Shown piece by piece: positions 34,221 to 43,949 of a stretch of 43,949 nucleotides of DNA. Where the stretch lies: the NCBI GenBank assembly GCA_001598975.1, contig BBXU01002522.1:1-43949 (forward strand), written 5' to 3'. Position 1 is the stretch's first letter. Every line of letters begins with the position of its first letter. Source of the DNA: Parachlorella kessleri. Its lineage: Eukaryota > Chlorophyta > Trebouxiophyceae > Chlorellales > Chlorellaceae. The notes below the pieces were generated by a model. It worked only from the letters and a program-made list of their open reading frames with translations, ran no database searches and was not told where the DNA came from. Made by a program: the position numbers and the translations under genes.

Positions 34221-37200
34221 CTAGCCAGGCCCAGGCAGCTCCTGCACTTCTATCTGGCACGGCTCCAGCGGCGCCGCCAGCTGCATCACCTCCCGCAGCA
34301 GGGGCAGCGGCAGCAGCTGGATCAGGCTGCAGCGGCCCACCCGGGGGTGCAGCGCGAGCAGCAGGTGCTGGCGGCACGCCAGGGGCGCTGCCTGCGCCGC
34401 GCTGTGGAGGGCAGGCAGCTGCTGCTGGGTGGGGCCGTATAAGGGGCTAGGAACCTCCAGCTTGATACACCTGCAATTACAATGAAATAACAATAACACA
34501 AATAAAATGAATGAATAAAGAGATACGCCCAGGCCTCACCGCCTATTTAGGGTTGAGGGCAGAGCAGGATGTAACATTCCGCTTGGCGGCTGCCAACCCG
34601 TAGTAAGCTTCCCCCCATTGGCACAGCTTCAGGGAGTGGCAAGGGATAGGGGCGGGCCCAAGTGTCAGCACTGGTTTCTCGCGATGCTGTTGATCTCTCT
34701 GTGTCCCCGACGCACGGGTGGAACCACCAACAACCAGCGACACCGCCCCCTCCGGCCTCTTGTCAGACCCTCAAGCCTGAGGCTCGACTCCCTCATCAGT
34801 AGAAACCCTTGCCACACCACCTCGACCAGAGTGCGACCCAGTCGAGCTTCCTGAGACATCGAATAACGTGCACAATGGCACTACTTCGCTGTCATGGGAC
34901 AGGGTATGCCGTGATGAGCAGGCATCGCACGTAGGAAGGAAAAATAACTTGGGGCACAACTCAGGAGCATACGTGCATCCAGCCCCGTCAGTACGCCCTA
35001 CCGCACTGCTCGCACTACCTGCCACCTTTACTGACGATCCCTACCTGATAATCAGAAACCCTGAACCTGAAATTACCTTGAACACAAAAACCTATACTAA
35101 GATAGACCCCACCTGAGGGGCAACTTCAGCTCCAGGATGCCGCCCAGGCTGCGAACTAGATGCCCGCCCCAGGCCCTTTCCAGCTGGCTCAGCAGGGAGG
35201 GGAAGTATTCCTTACCTAATGGACGCATTCAGCTCCAGGATGCCGCCCAGGCTGCGCACAAGATGCCCGCCCCAGGCCCGCTGCAACTGGCTGAGCTGGT
35301 AGCCGGGCAAGTCGCCCAGTGCACGGTGCCGCAGAGTGATGATGAGGTGGGCCAAAGCGGGGCAGGCGCCCAGCGTGGGAAGCAGCATGTGCAACCCTGC
35401 CAGCTCAGCAGCCACCCACGCGAAAGGTATGATCTCCCCTGCGCCCACTGCAGCAGGCAGTCACAGCATTATGCCAGCTCAGCCACACTGCTGTGCTCCA
35501 CGATGCAGACTCCGAGAAAGCTGCTGCATGTAGCCGGCAACAAAGCTTTGCTATGCTCGCCAAGGCAGTCTTCCTCTTCTTCTTCTTCTTCTTGCTGCGC
35601 AAACCGGTCAGGACAAGCACAATGCCAGCATGCACACGCTTCACAAAGAACCACGACACAGCTGCCTCGGCAGGAGCAGCCCAACTTGACCATACCCCAC
35701 GAGGCAGTGTCAAGCTGTGCTGGTCTCACACACCATGCTCACACCCAGCCATTGTCCATACCCTCCCCTACAAGCCACACTCCCCCCGCTTCACCTTGCA
35801 GCCTGACGTGGCTTGGCAGCAGCTCCGGCCGCTGCCGCAGCATGCGGCTGGCTGCCGCCAAGACGCACCCTCCCGGCACCCCAATGCCACTTAGGGTCCC
35901 CGAATGGATGACACGGAATTGCTGCCCTTCGAGAGCTTCACCGCCTGCCGTGCTCCCCACCACACCCAACAGAGCTACATGAGCCACCGCGGCTCCCAGG
36001 TGCGGCTCTGTGAAAGTGTGGGCCGCATCGCTGTACGCTGCAAGGGGAGGGGCAGAGGCGCTCTCAGGTCCTTGCTGCACAGCCGAGCATGAAACACGAG
36101 TGCTGAACCCCGCCCACCCACTCAGGAGCATACTGGTCCTTGCTTTCACCTTTTTATTTGTTCTGATTACTTTCTGCAGTCTCCCTGGCCTTGCAACGCT
36201 GGAGCAGGTGAGTCAGCGCCCCCATGCACGCTTTGCATGCTGCCCAGCCTTCGCAAGCCCCCCTCCACCCACAAAACTCACTCTGCCCAACCCCATACAG
36301 GTGAAGCAGCTGAGTCAGCGCCTGGGTTCGCAGCCCCCTCACTGCGTCCACATGCCGGGACATCACAGAGTATCCTGGGCCAGCTGACCCTGCGCTGCCT
36401 GCTGTGCCTGCTGCGGAGGCCTCCCCTCCCAGCAGCCCAAACTGCTGGGCGGCCCTGCCAACAAGGCGGTACGCTGGCTCCCTGGGGCCTACACAGCGGC
36501 AGATGCTTCAAAGGCATGGCTGGCTGGCTGGCTGCCCGGCACATTCAAGCAGCACGGCAGCCGACACCCGTGCCAGATGTGCGAGCAGGGCTATCCGCCC
36601 CAGCTCGCAATCCAGGCCTCATCCATTATGCACACTTGTATCATTTTCCTATCAAAGGAACGTGCTTAATGCTTGAACCAGGAAACCGCGTTTACTGCCG
36701 TCCTTCCGCACCAGTCAGCTGGACTCACCTGGCAGGCTCAAACACCTCAAACAGGCGCAGGGCACATTGTTCCACATGTAATGTCAGGCCCAACACCAGG
36801 ACGCAGGTACCAGACAGCCTTTCCAGAGAGAGGTCTCATTCCCTGCCACACTTTTGCACCAGTCAGCTGGACTCACCTGGCAGGCTCTCAAAGGCCGACA
36901 ACACCAGCTTGCCCCGCTCCCCATGCACCCGCAGGCTCAGCAGCTGCCGTCGGTGCCTGATGCCAGAGGTGTGGGTCTTCCAGTCGCCCTCCCGGCGTGG
37001 CACCCACACATCGCAGGCGGTGCAGTGCCACACCCTGCAGGGAGGTCCCCAGAATTGGGGTGGCTCCCATTGCATCACTGATACTCGAGTCTAAGAGGTC
37101 AGTCTGTGGAGCAACCGAAACAAACAGCTGAAGGTCCTGCAAGCTGCCCCCGGCCACACACCTTGGAGTGGACTTTGGACCCGGCTGGTTATATGGACTA

Positions 37201-37592
37201 GCAGGGGCTTGATACTGTTCAGCTGCGCCCTCCTCCTCTTGCTCCTGCACCTGCTCCTCCCTTGGGTAGGGCTGCTGCCGCTTGCAACCTTGGCTTCTAG
37301 CGCTGGCCGACCGCCCCTGCTGCTTACCCCTGGACTGCGGGGCGAGTTTACTCGCCTTCTGGCTCTGCTCCTGCTGTCTTCTCTGCCCAGTGCCCGAGCT
37401 ATTTGTCCTGCTCTGCCTTCTGGCCTGGGGGGTTCCTGCCCTGCCTCGGCGCTGCTGTTGCCCATGAGAGGGCGCCACTACTGGGGCGCGACCTTCCAGC
37501 ACAGCCTGTACATGTCGCAAGTCACCTGGCTGCTGTGCCATGGTCACATACTGCGCGTTGCTTCTGGACTGCTGGTGGCCCTTAGGCAGCAT
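34221..37592 (-). CDS. U1-type C2H2 zinc-finger protein, function unknown
   Basis: Exons in order: 37592-37162, 37034-36877, 36488-36299, 36030-35795, 35447-35216, 34470-34221; phases fit, giving about 498 residues. Residues 1-143 are Gln/Arg/Ser-rich and disordered. The one clear domain is WHCTACDVWVPRREGDWKTH with a second His six residues on: C-x2-C-x12-H-x5-H, a U1/matrin-type finger of the kind that often binds double-stranded or structured RNA. The rest is Leu/Ala-rich and probably helical (YSVMSRHVDAVRGL, HLIITLRHRALGDL, LIQLLPLPLLREVM); I do not recognise it. Three of its introns contain copies of an exon end. Exon 4 has two AGs six bases apart; only the second (36030) keeps frame with exon 3. 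Confidence 0.65.
35113..35200 (-). repeat. Second copy of the fifth exon's end
   Basis: On the minus strand RAWGGHLVRSLGGILEL followed by an AG|GT donor occurs twice, ending at 35216 (AG|GTAAGG) and 35113 (AG|GTGGGG), 103 bp apart. Both donors are in phase 2 and both fit the next exon. The short gap leaves no room for an intron between them. Confidence 0.9.
35571..35594. repeat. (CTT)n microsatellite
   Basis: A run of TCTTCTTCTT units within the fourth intron of the zinc-finger gene. Confidence 0.9.
36195..36222 (-). repeat. Copy of the third exon's end
   Basis: GCTGACTCACCTGCT on the minus strand matches GCTGACTCAGCTGCT at the end of the exon stopping at 36299, 102 bp away. The donor is degraded (GTTGCA). 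Confidence 0.75.
36711..36740 (-). repeat. Copy of the zinc-finger exon's end and donor
   Basis: CAGTCAGCTGGACTCACCTG with flanks occurs at 36711-36740 and 36859-36888. On the minus strand this is GAGCCTGCCAG|GTGAGT plus 12 intron bases, 148 bp apart. The copy keeps an intact donor. Confidence 0.92.
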
Positions 37593-37873
37593 GACCTGTT
37601 GTCAACACACCATGCACTAGATCGACTAGAGAATCTGCGACCTTGGCGCCAAGCAGTCCAATAACGTGGTGTACCCAAACAAGGAGAAGGAGCTCTACCT
37701 ATAATTAATTGCATTGATTTTTGAAACCCCCTTGAAAAATTCACGAGCTCATCAAACAAGGCTTGCCCCATGCTTCATTGATGCAGCCTTAGAAATAGAT
37801 AAACCAGGGCTCGAGGGTTAGCTGATTGATAAGCAGCAAACGCCCTCGTCTTCGTTGCGTTGACCAAGAGGAG
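37593..37873. promoter_or_regulatory. Divergent promoter region, zinc-finger / ITPK genes
   Basis: The two start codons are 281 bp apart. The stretch from about 37690 to 37760 is AT-rich against the rest of the window, and ATAATTAATTG at 37701-37711 is the most TATA-like element seen. Confidence 0.5.
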
Positions 37874-40078
37874 ATGGCTGACACAGGCCTGCGCGTGGTT
37901 GGCTTGGCTGTTAAGAAGGAGAAGTGGCACAAGCACATCAGTCAAACCCTGCTGGACAAAGCCAGGGAAGCGGGCTTCATACTGAAGCAACTAGACCAGG
38001 GCGTGCCTTTGGAGGAACAGGGACGCTTGGACGCCCTGCTGCAGAAGCTACGCGAGCCAGGTGGGTGCTGCAACATGGACAGGAGCTAAGAAAGCCATCA
38101 CTTGAGTCATAAGGCTGTACTCAGAGGTGCAGACAGCCTGCGTCGTAACTTTTTGATCTCCGCTGTTACAGAGTGGGAAGAGCAGTTGGAGCGGTATGCT
38201 GAAGCCCACCCTGAGGTCAAGGTGTTTGACCGGCCAGCCGCTACGCTGCCTATCCGCAACCGTGGCACAATGCTCACTATGCTGGAGGGCGATGGCTGGC
38301 TGTTTCAGGTATGGTTCAGGCAAGGCGGCAGGCCAGTGTGAGCCGTTAGCCTGGTCGACAGTCCGCAGAAGTCGAGTTGCGTGAGGAGGACATGTAGCTG
38401 CTTTCCTAGTCAGCTGGCGATGAAAGAGATGTAAGGTTTGTAACATACCTGTTCCCGGTTCATGTCGTGTAGCTTGGTCAAGGGCCTGACGGCTTGTCAA
38501 GGGCTAGTTACTGCAGTAGGAGAATATTCAGGCCTTGCCATGCAGGAGCCTGGGTCAGAGCCAGCAGCGCAGCCGCAGTATCGGGTGTCCGTGCCCACAA
38601 ACACGACGCTGCAGGAAGGCACAAGCCTGGCAGCCGCACAGCAGCAGGTTGCTGAAGCCGGGCTGCAGTATCCCATGCTGGCCAAGCCAGTGTGGGCCGA
38701 CGGTCGAGAGGGCAGCCATGCCCTGGCAGTAATTGCCACTGAGGCAGGGCTGCAGCAGCTTGTTGAGGGACGGGCAGGCGGCGACTTTGGGCTGCCAGTG
38801 TTGCTCCAGCAGTATGTACCCCATGGAGGGTGCCTGTTCAAGGTGGGCTGCCCCTCCAAATGTTTGGATGGCCTTCGCAACAACTGAGGAGGTCTGCCTG
38901 GCTGATGCAGAACATTGCCACCGCGGTGACTTCGTGTTTACAGCTTAGCCCAGAATTTGCACTTACTTCTGTGGTTTTAGCATTAGTGGCCGTGTTGTGC
39001 CTGATGTAGGTGTATGTCCTTGGCAGCACGGTGGTGACGGTGAAGCGCGGGTCACTGGAGCTGGAACTGATATTCACTGACGGCCGCAGCCCCAAAGCGC
39101 CACAGCTGGCCTCTACTGCGGAAGGCTTGCCCTCCAGGCCTGTAGGCAACACCAGCTCCGCACCTGCTGCCGTAGTCAGGTGCCAGCCTAATGGACATGC
39201 GCAGTCTGCATCCCATCAGGCAGCACCCCCGGCACTACAGAATGCAGCAGCAAGCAGAGACCCTGGAGCCACGCAAGTCCCATCACCGTTGCCCTCAGAA
39301 GACTCTGAGGTGCAGCCAGATCTGGAGCTGATCGAGCGGGTCTCGGCTTACCCTCGCTCTAGGTCGTGGGGCAAGTGGGATCTGGCGCCCAAGGTATGAG
39401 GCCCTGAAGTAATGTAGGCTCTGCATATCAGTTGTGGAGGGGTTCAAAGGGTGCGGGGTTTGGGGAGCAAGCCACGCTTAGCAGTAGCCTCCTATGATGC
39501 ATTATGGCATAGGCTGACTTTTACATGTTGAATCGTCTAACCTGTCTGCTGAAACTGACGGTCTCCTGACTCAAAAATCTTATATGTCGGTGGTGTCCAG
39601 TGCGTGCGGGGCTCCTCGAGAGTTTCATATGGTGGTAGTGGCCATGGTGTGCGGGGCTCCAGAATAAGCTACTGGCCTAGAGGATGGACGAAAGTTGAGC
39701 CGTGTGTTGCCTGGGTTCTTGCAGGGCTCTTGTGTCCAAGGCCCGCCAGCATGGCTTATGCAGCACCTGGCACAGCGGTTGCGGCGGCACCTGGGGCTGA
39801 ACCTCTTTAACTTTGATGTCATAGTGCCACTTGCAACTCAGGAGCAGCGACAACAGCAGCCTCAGAGATGTTCTTCTGGAATTGGGTGGCTGAACGGTTG
39901 CAGATTTAGCAGGAGCGGTAGCTGCGATGAGTGTGATACTTGCGCTGGGGGGAGCAGGCCACAACTGGTACACGTTATTGACATCAACTACTTCCCAGGC
40001 TATGAGAAGCTGCCTGGCTACGAGGAGCTGATGTTGCAGTTCCTGACATCCATCTGGGCTGAAGAGGCAAGGGTGTAG
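37874..40078 (+). CDS. ITPK1: Inositol-tetrakisphosphate 1-kinase (ATP-grasp)
   Basis: Exons: 37874-38060, 38172-38308, 38546-38842, 39010-39393, 39725-40078; 452 residues. VVGLAVKKEKWHKHI starts the N-terminal domain, followed by HPEVKVFDRP and NRGTMLTML. The ATP-grasp part has YPMLAKPVWADGREGSH, LQQYVPHGGCLFKVYVLG and LRRHLGLNLFNFDVIV. The metal-binding loop VIDINYFPGYEKLPGYE is intact. These are the ITPK signatures; the enzyme phosphorylates inositol phosphates on the way to InsP6 and pyrophosphates. At about 450 residues it is larger than plant enzymes (about 320-350). The extra length is a Ser/Ala/Pro-rich insert of about 100 residues encoded by exon 4 and a Cys-rich loop (SCDECDTCAG) in exon 5, before the metal loop. 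The start is the first ATG before the conserved region. Confidence 0.95.
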
Positions 40079-40551
40079 GGAGCTGCGCAACAGGTCCAGC
40101 CAGTGATCACATTGCGGATGTGGCAAGGTTGACAGACCTGTGTGTAGGTAGCAAGGTCACAGTGCTCTTCCCTTCAAGCTAGGCCTTAGCCTTAGAAAAG
40201 TGGTTTTGAGTACAGTTTTGGTCTCACGTTTTGCGAGTGAAATGCTGGTAGCCCTCGTGTATGAGTAGATTGTACGCTTCTTACTTCGTTGCACCGTGGC
40301 GCCGCCACTGCCTATGTCTAGCACATCAGGTGCTCGTTACACTTGATCTATTTATTGTTGCTAGTACATATGATACCAGTCCTAAATTTTTCGTTTCCTC
40401 CTTGAACGGAGCTCCCAAGGCATTGCACCTTGCCGAATAGTGTTATAATGAGGTAGAGGCGGGAAAGGTCTGCAAATAGCGGGGTCTATGCGGAGCCTCT
40501 GGGAGCCCAGGCCCTCTTTCCGGCTGCTGTGACTTACTAAAGAGCGCAGCC
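40079..40551 (+). other. Intergenic, ITPK to eL33
   Basis: No open frame is supported. It must hold the ITPK 3' UTR and the eL33 promoter. A pyrimidine-rich stretch (CCCTCTTTCCGG, 40512-40523) lies about 30 bp before the eL33 ATG; it is compatible with a TOP-like ribosomal-protein 5' end. Confidence 0.5.
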
Positions 40552-42457
40552 ATGGGTGGGGAGCGCGTCAGGCAAGTGGCCGCATGATGGGAGCCCCATC
40601 GCATAGCATGGGCGCTTGGCGGCCAGAGCTGCACGTTTTACGTTGTTATATCCACTCACCAACTGACAGTGCTTTTAGCAGGTTACCCGCATGTCTTGGC
40701 GGCCTTCCCGGGCCAGCCAGTCAGTGCTTGTTTGGGTCCAAAGGGGTATTGTTGTGGACTTGTGCAGGTTGTACGTGAGTGGCAATATCCTCGGATACAA
40801 GAGGTGCGCCTAAGCAGCAGATTGGCCTACAAATGTGCAGTGTTGGCCTGGGGCATAGTGCCACCGTGCTCTCAGGAAGGATTGCCGGAGGAGGAGGCTT
40901 GCATGTGTTATTGGTGGAGCCTGGGAGCGCTGACAGCACTGGTCGTCAGAGCCAAAGTCACAGCAGGCTGTGGAGGGAGGCCTAGCTTTTGCGGCCCAGC
41001 TCTGCAGCTCGCTGGGCCGGAGTCGGTGCAGGTTCTCGCAGCGGGCCCACGCAGCTCAACCAGAGTTGGATCAGCACAGCAACAGCCTGGGGACGAGGGA
41101 GCCTGCTGTCCTGTTCTGTTCTCCGGCTCCTGCTGCATTCTTTGGCTCTATGGTTTTTCTTCCATCGCTGCGCAGGGGCAAGTCCAACCAGACCAACCAC
41201 ACCTCCCTGATCAAGATCAGCGGCGTCAACTCAAAGGCTGAGACCGAATTCTACCTTGGCAAGAAGATTGCCTTCATCTACAAGGCCAAGACCGAGAAGA
41301 AGGGCAGCCTTTATCGCGTGATCTGGGGCAAGGTGCGCTGTGGCTGCTGTGAATGATGTCTTGTGGGCACGAGCGCTGCAGCGCGCTGCCTATGTGGCAG
41401 TCGTGACAGTACGGGGAGGCGGAGGTGGCATGAGGACAAAGAATCATTTGGAGCGCAGCTTTTGGTGGCCCCGGGATTCCAGCTCTCAGCGCAGCGCTAC
41501 GAAAGCAGCTCGGCCGGGGTGACTTCCATCAGCTGCCACCCTTGGATGGCCCCTCGGCTGTGACCCACAGCAGCTGGAGCACAGCAGCTGGATGAAGAGA
41601 CTGATGGCCAAGTGTATCGTCTGCGGGGCGGCGGGGGAGCCATGTGTCAGTTAACAGCGCAGAAGGGTTTTGCAGTTGTCGCGGCGCTGGGCGTAGATGC
41701 GACCGCAGCACGGCGTGCCAGGGTTCGGGTTGACCCCGGGGAAGTGGATATGGAGGACCTCCCCCCACCGAGGCAGGGCAGCAGCATTGGGAGACGGACG
41801 TGGGGATGGCAGCTGGAGCTTGCTTATTTTTTGGGCACCTCTGGGCAGCTTATGCACACTAGCCATTGCACCAGGGCCCAGTGCGTCTGCGCACCTGTAT
41901 GCACCTGCTCTACTCCACTCCACCAGGTCTCCCTAGTGTCATTCATCGGGTTGCGCCTTGCTGTATGTGCTCAGGTCACCCGTGCCCACGGCAGCACCGG
42001 CACTGTCCGCGCCAAGTTCAGGAAGAACCTGCCACCCAGCTCCCTGGTGCGTGCCTGGGTGTCGCGGGCTGCAAGCATGTATTGGGCACTGCAATATGTA
42101 TCAGTGGCTAGCTACACAGCGCCTGATGTGCTGGCACAGCTGGAAGGTTGCCAGCGGGCGTACTCTGCCCATGTTTCGGGATGGGGGCTGCTGCGAACGC
42201 CCTGCGATGTGCGGGGCTGGTCGGGGCGTTCCGTTCTCCCACTCTTTGCAAACCCCTGGCGGGGGACATACTTGCGTGCGCGCTGGCAGGGTAACGGCCA
42301 CGCTGGGGAGCACGGCTGCAGGGCGGGGTTCAGCCGCCTGTATTTCATAGGTTTCTGGTGCCAGGTGGTAAGTCCCCCAGGTTATTGTATCACCAACTCT
42401 GGTGTGTACTTGCAGGGCGCCAAGGTTCGCGTCATGCTCTACCCCAGCCGTATCTAG
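40552..42457 (+). CDS. RPL35A: Cytosolic large-subunit ribosomal protein eL33 (L35a)
   Basis: Exons: 40552-40571, 40768-40803, 41176-41332, 41975-42046, 42416-42457; 108 residues, close to the usual 110. It reads [19 protein letters not shown] at the start, then [50 protein letters not shown], and ends [10 protein letters not shown]. The plant-type GERVRLYV N-terminus fixes the first junction. It requires a GC-AG intron (CAG|GCAAGT at 40572); the nearest GT donor would break the frame. Intron 3 is long (642 bp) and contains open frames that are not coding. Confidence 0.98.
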
Positions 42458-43357
42458 TGGACTGAAGCGGCGCCGCCAGCTGGCGGGCAGCATGCACGGC
42501 AGCAGTGGCGATGCGCGGCAGCTGTGCCGGAGCAAACTGGAGTGAGGGACGGGCCCCGCGCACTGGCAGGGGCAGGTGCTTCGGTGGGCTGTAGCAAGCC
42601 CCAGCACAGCACAGCATGGCGCAGCAGCCGTGCTATGTGTGGTGACTGTGCATGGAGCGGGGACAGGAGCTGGGGCTGGCCGGCTGTGCCACGGTGGCAC
42701 AGGCGCAGCTGAGCGGCAGCGTGTAGCAGTGCCGAGGTGTTGGGGCAGATCTTTGACAGCATAATGTAAGAGGCGCGTCGAACGACTTGCATGAGACTGG
42801 CCACTGTCAATGGCTCCCTGCGAGCAAAGCACGATGGGGCAAAGGCTAAGGCCGCGTGTTGATGGGCCGGCAGGGGCGGGGGGCTTTCAGGGCTCTGGAG
42901 TGGGTTTCACATACGATCGAGACTGGCAATTTGTCCCGGGGGTTGTATGAAATCCAGGATATTAATGTCATCGTGGTGGCAAGTGGCGCGGAGGTCGACA
43001 CAGTGTGCAGCTCGCCTTCACAGTTCACAGCGCTAATTCCCAGCTCGTACCATCTGCCGTCAGTCAAAGAGCACCTGCTATGCCTAGGCTTGGGGGGAGG
43101 GCACTCACTAGGAGTATTGCTTCACAGCTGTACCCCCGCTTGCCTTGTGCTCCCCCCTGTCTTAGAAATGCCACCTGGCAGCCAGCTTGGAGGCAGCATG
43201 CGCCCATCATATTTCATGCCGTACGACGCTGCAAGCGCGCTGGCATTCTCAAAGTTGAATACAAACCAACCACACAACAAACCCAAGGAATCAACAGCCG
43301 TAGAACTTGAGGTGATCATGATCCCCTCGACCGTCCAAGACTGAAGCCAGTGGAAGC
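42458..43357 (+). other. Intergenic, eL33 to the last gene
   Basis: A TGTAA at 42765-42769 is the best poly(A) candidate for eL33. An ATG-started open frame at 42859-43344 (161 codons) has no recognisable motif and ends just before the next start codon. It may be a chance frame or an unannotated short gene. Confidence 0.5.
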
Positions 43358-43949
43358 ATGGCGAGGGGAGGCTTCTCAGGCAGCGCCGTGGTGGCGCTAT
43401 GCATGTGCAGCTTCCTAGCCGGCAGCTTCCTACGGGTCGTCCTTCCAGGGCTGCCTGAAGCAGACCGAGGGGTGAGTTGGTAGCCACTTGCTGTCAGCAG
43501 TATCAGCTGGGGGGTCCCGGTTCCAGTCAGATATTCAGTCAACAGATATTCAGTATGTCAAATATTCAGTGTGTCTGTCAGAGGATATTGGCCCACACAC
43601 CTGGCCCTGAGCAGATTGCAGCACCCGGGTGATGGAGGTCCCATCTGGGACAAGGCGCCCCTCAGTATGACACCAGTATGCGCAGCACACGCCGCCTCCG
43701 CCTTGGGAATGCATACACCGCTCACCCAGACCGAACTGCTCTGGTGAGAAGCAGTCTTTTCCCTCTCTGCAGCTCACAGTCAAGGTGGCGCGCGACAAGA
43801 TGCTGCTGGAAACAGATGACGGCAGCGGCAGCGGCGGGACAGAGTTCCGCTCCCTGGCCGCCCAGGAGGACTTCAGCAGCTTTGAGGAGTTGGTGGACGC
43901 CTCGGGGATGCTTCAGGGCAAGCCGCCTGGCGGGCATGGGGAGTCGGGG
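43358..43949 (+). CDS. N-terminus of a type II membrane protein, possibly GT31 galactosyltransferase (3' partial)
   Basis: Exons: 43358-43471 and 43773 to the window end; both junction phases are 0. The first exon encodes a basic MARGGFSGS start and one hydrophobic helix (AVVALCMCSFLAGSFLRVVL), a signal anchor. The second is hydrophilic, with Asp/Glu/Gly stretches typical of a Golgi stem region (LTVKVARDKMLLETDD). Plant beta-1,3-galactosyltransferases (GT31, DUF4094) begin this way, but no catalytic motif lies in the window, so the family is a guess. The intron holds three ATATTCAGT repeats (43531-43570). Confidence 0.45.

Noticed and set aside
35137..35982. 281-codon plus-strand open frame
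   Set aside because: Opposite to the zinc-finger gene exons and made up mostly of intron and repeat sequence.
36237..37094. 285-codon plus-strand open frame
   Set aside because: Antisense to the U1-type zinc-finger exon, whose Cys/His pattern is specific to the minus strand.
41612..42457. 281-codon open frame ending with the eL33 stop
   Set aside because: Only its last part and one internal segment are eL33 exons; the rest is intron read-through.
42859..43344. Open frame of 161 codons between eL33 and the last gene
   Set aside because: It has an ATG but no family motif, splice partner or codon signal that I can support; left as intergenic.

Overview
The window is nuclear DNA of a green alga (Chlorophyta), read from content and gene structure. 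Genes are split into many small exons with GT..(T)GCAG introns. TGTAA, the usual chlorophyte poly(A) signal, follows several stop codons. Proteins carry long Ala/Gln/Ser/Gly-rich inserts. The mix includes a cyanobacterial-type membrane polyferredoxin, a plant-type USP, a plant-type ITPK, a plant-type eL33 N-terminus and a septin. I cannot name the species. All gene models are hand-spliced; adjoining exon phases were checked codon by codon.

Layout: (1) 144-4051 (+) 3' part of a NapH/NosR-like 4Fe-4S membrane protein. (2) 5229-6775 (-) universal stress protein. (3) 7238-16780 (+) 18-exon septin-like protein with an atypical G domain, a C-terminal membrane segment and a coiled-coil tail. (4) 17849-21431 (+) MFSD6-like transporter. 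(5) 22121-23440 (+) histone chaperone ASF1. (6) 24680-27236 (+) F-box/LRR protein. (7) 27903-29930 (-) FHA-domain protein with Gln/Ala-rich tail. (8) 30132-33150 (+) RNF25-like RWD/RING E3 ligase. (9) 34221-37592 (-) unrecognised protein with a U1-type zinc finger. (10) 37874-40078 (+) inositol-tetrakisphosphate 1-kinase. (11) 40552-42457 (+) ribosomal protein eL33 (RPL35A). (12) 43358-window end (+) start of a type II membrane protein, possibly a GT31 galactosyltransferase. The genes are unrelated housekeeping, regulatory and membrane functions, not an operon or pathway. Three pairs are divergent across short intergenic gaps (USP/septin, FHA/RNF25, zinc finger/ITPK).

The most unusual signal is a recurring architecture in several of the genes. 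The edge of an exon, with its splice site, is duplicated in tandem at a spacing of about 60-155 bp. Decayed copies sit in the neighbouring intron or 3' flank. I count about a dozen independent cases, with copies still carrying AG acceptors or GT donors. This looks like intron growth, and a source of decoy or alternative exons, by tandem duplication across splice boundaries. Other points are three GC-AG introns supported by homology and phase, one of which is stop-free and a multiple of three; a perfect 19-bp palindrome in an intron; and a septin that lacks a visible G3 motif.
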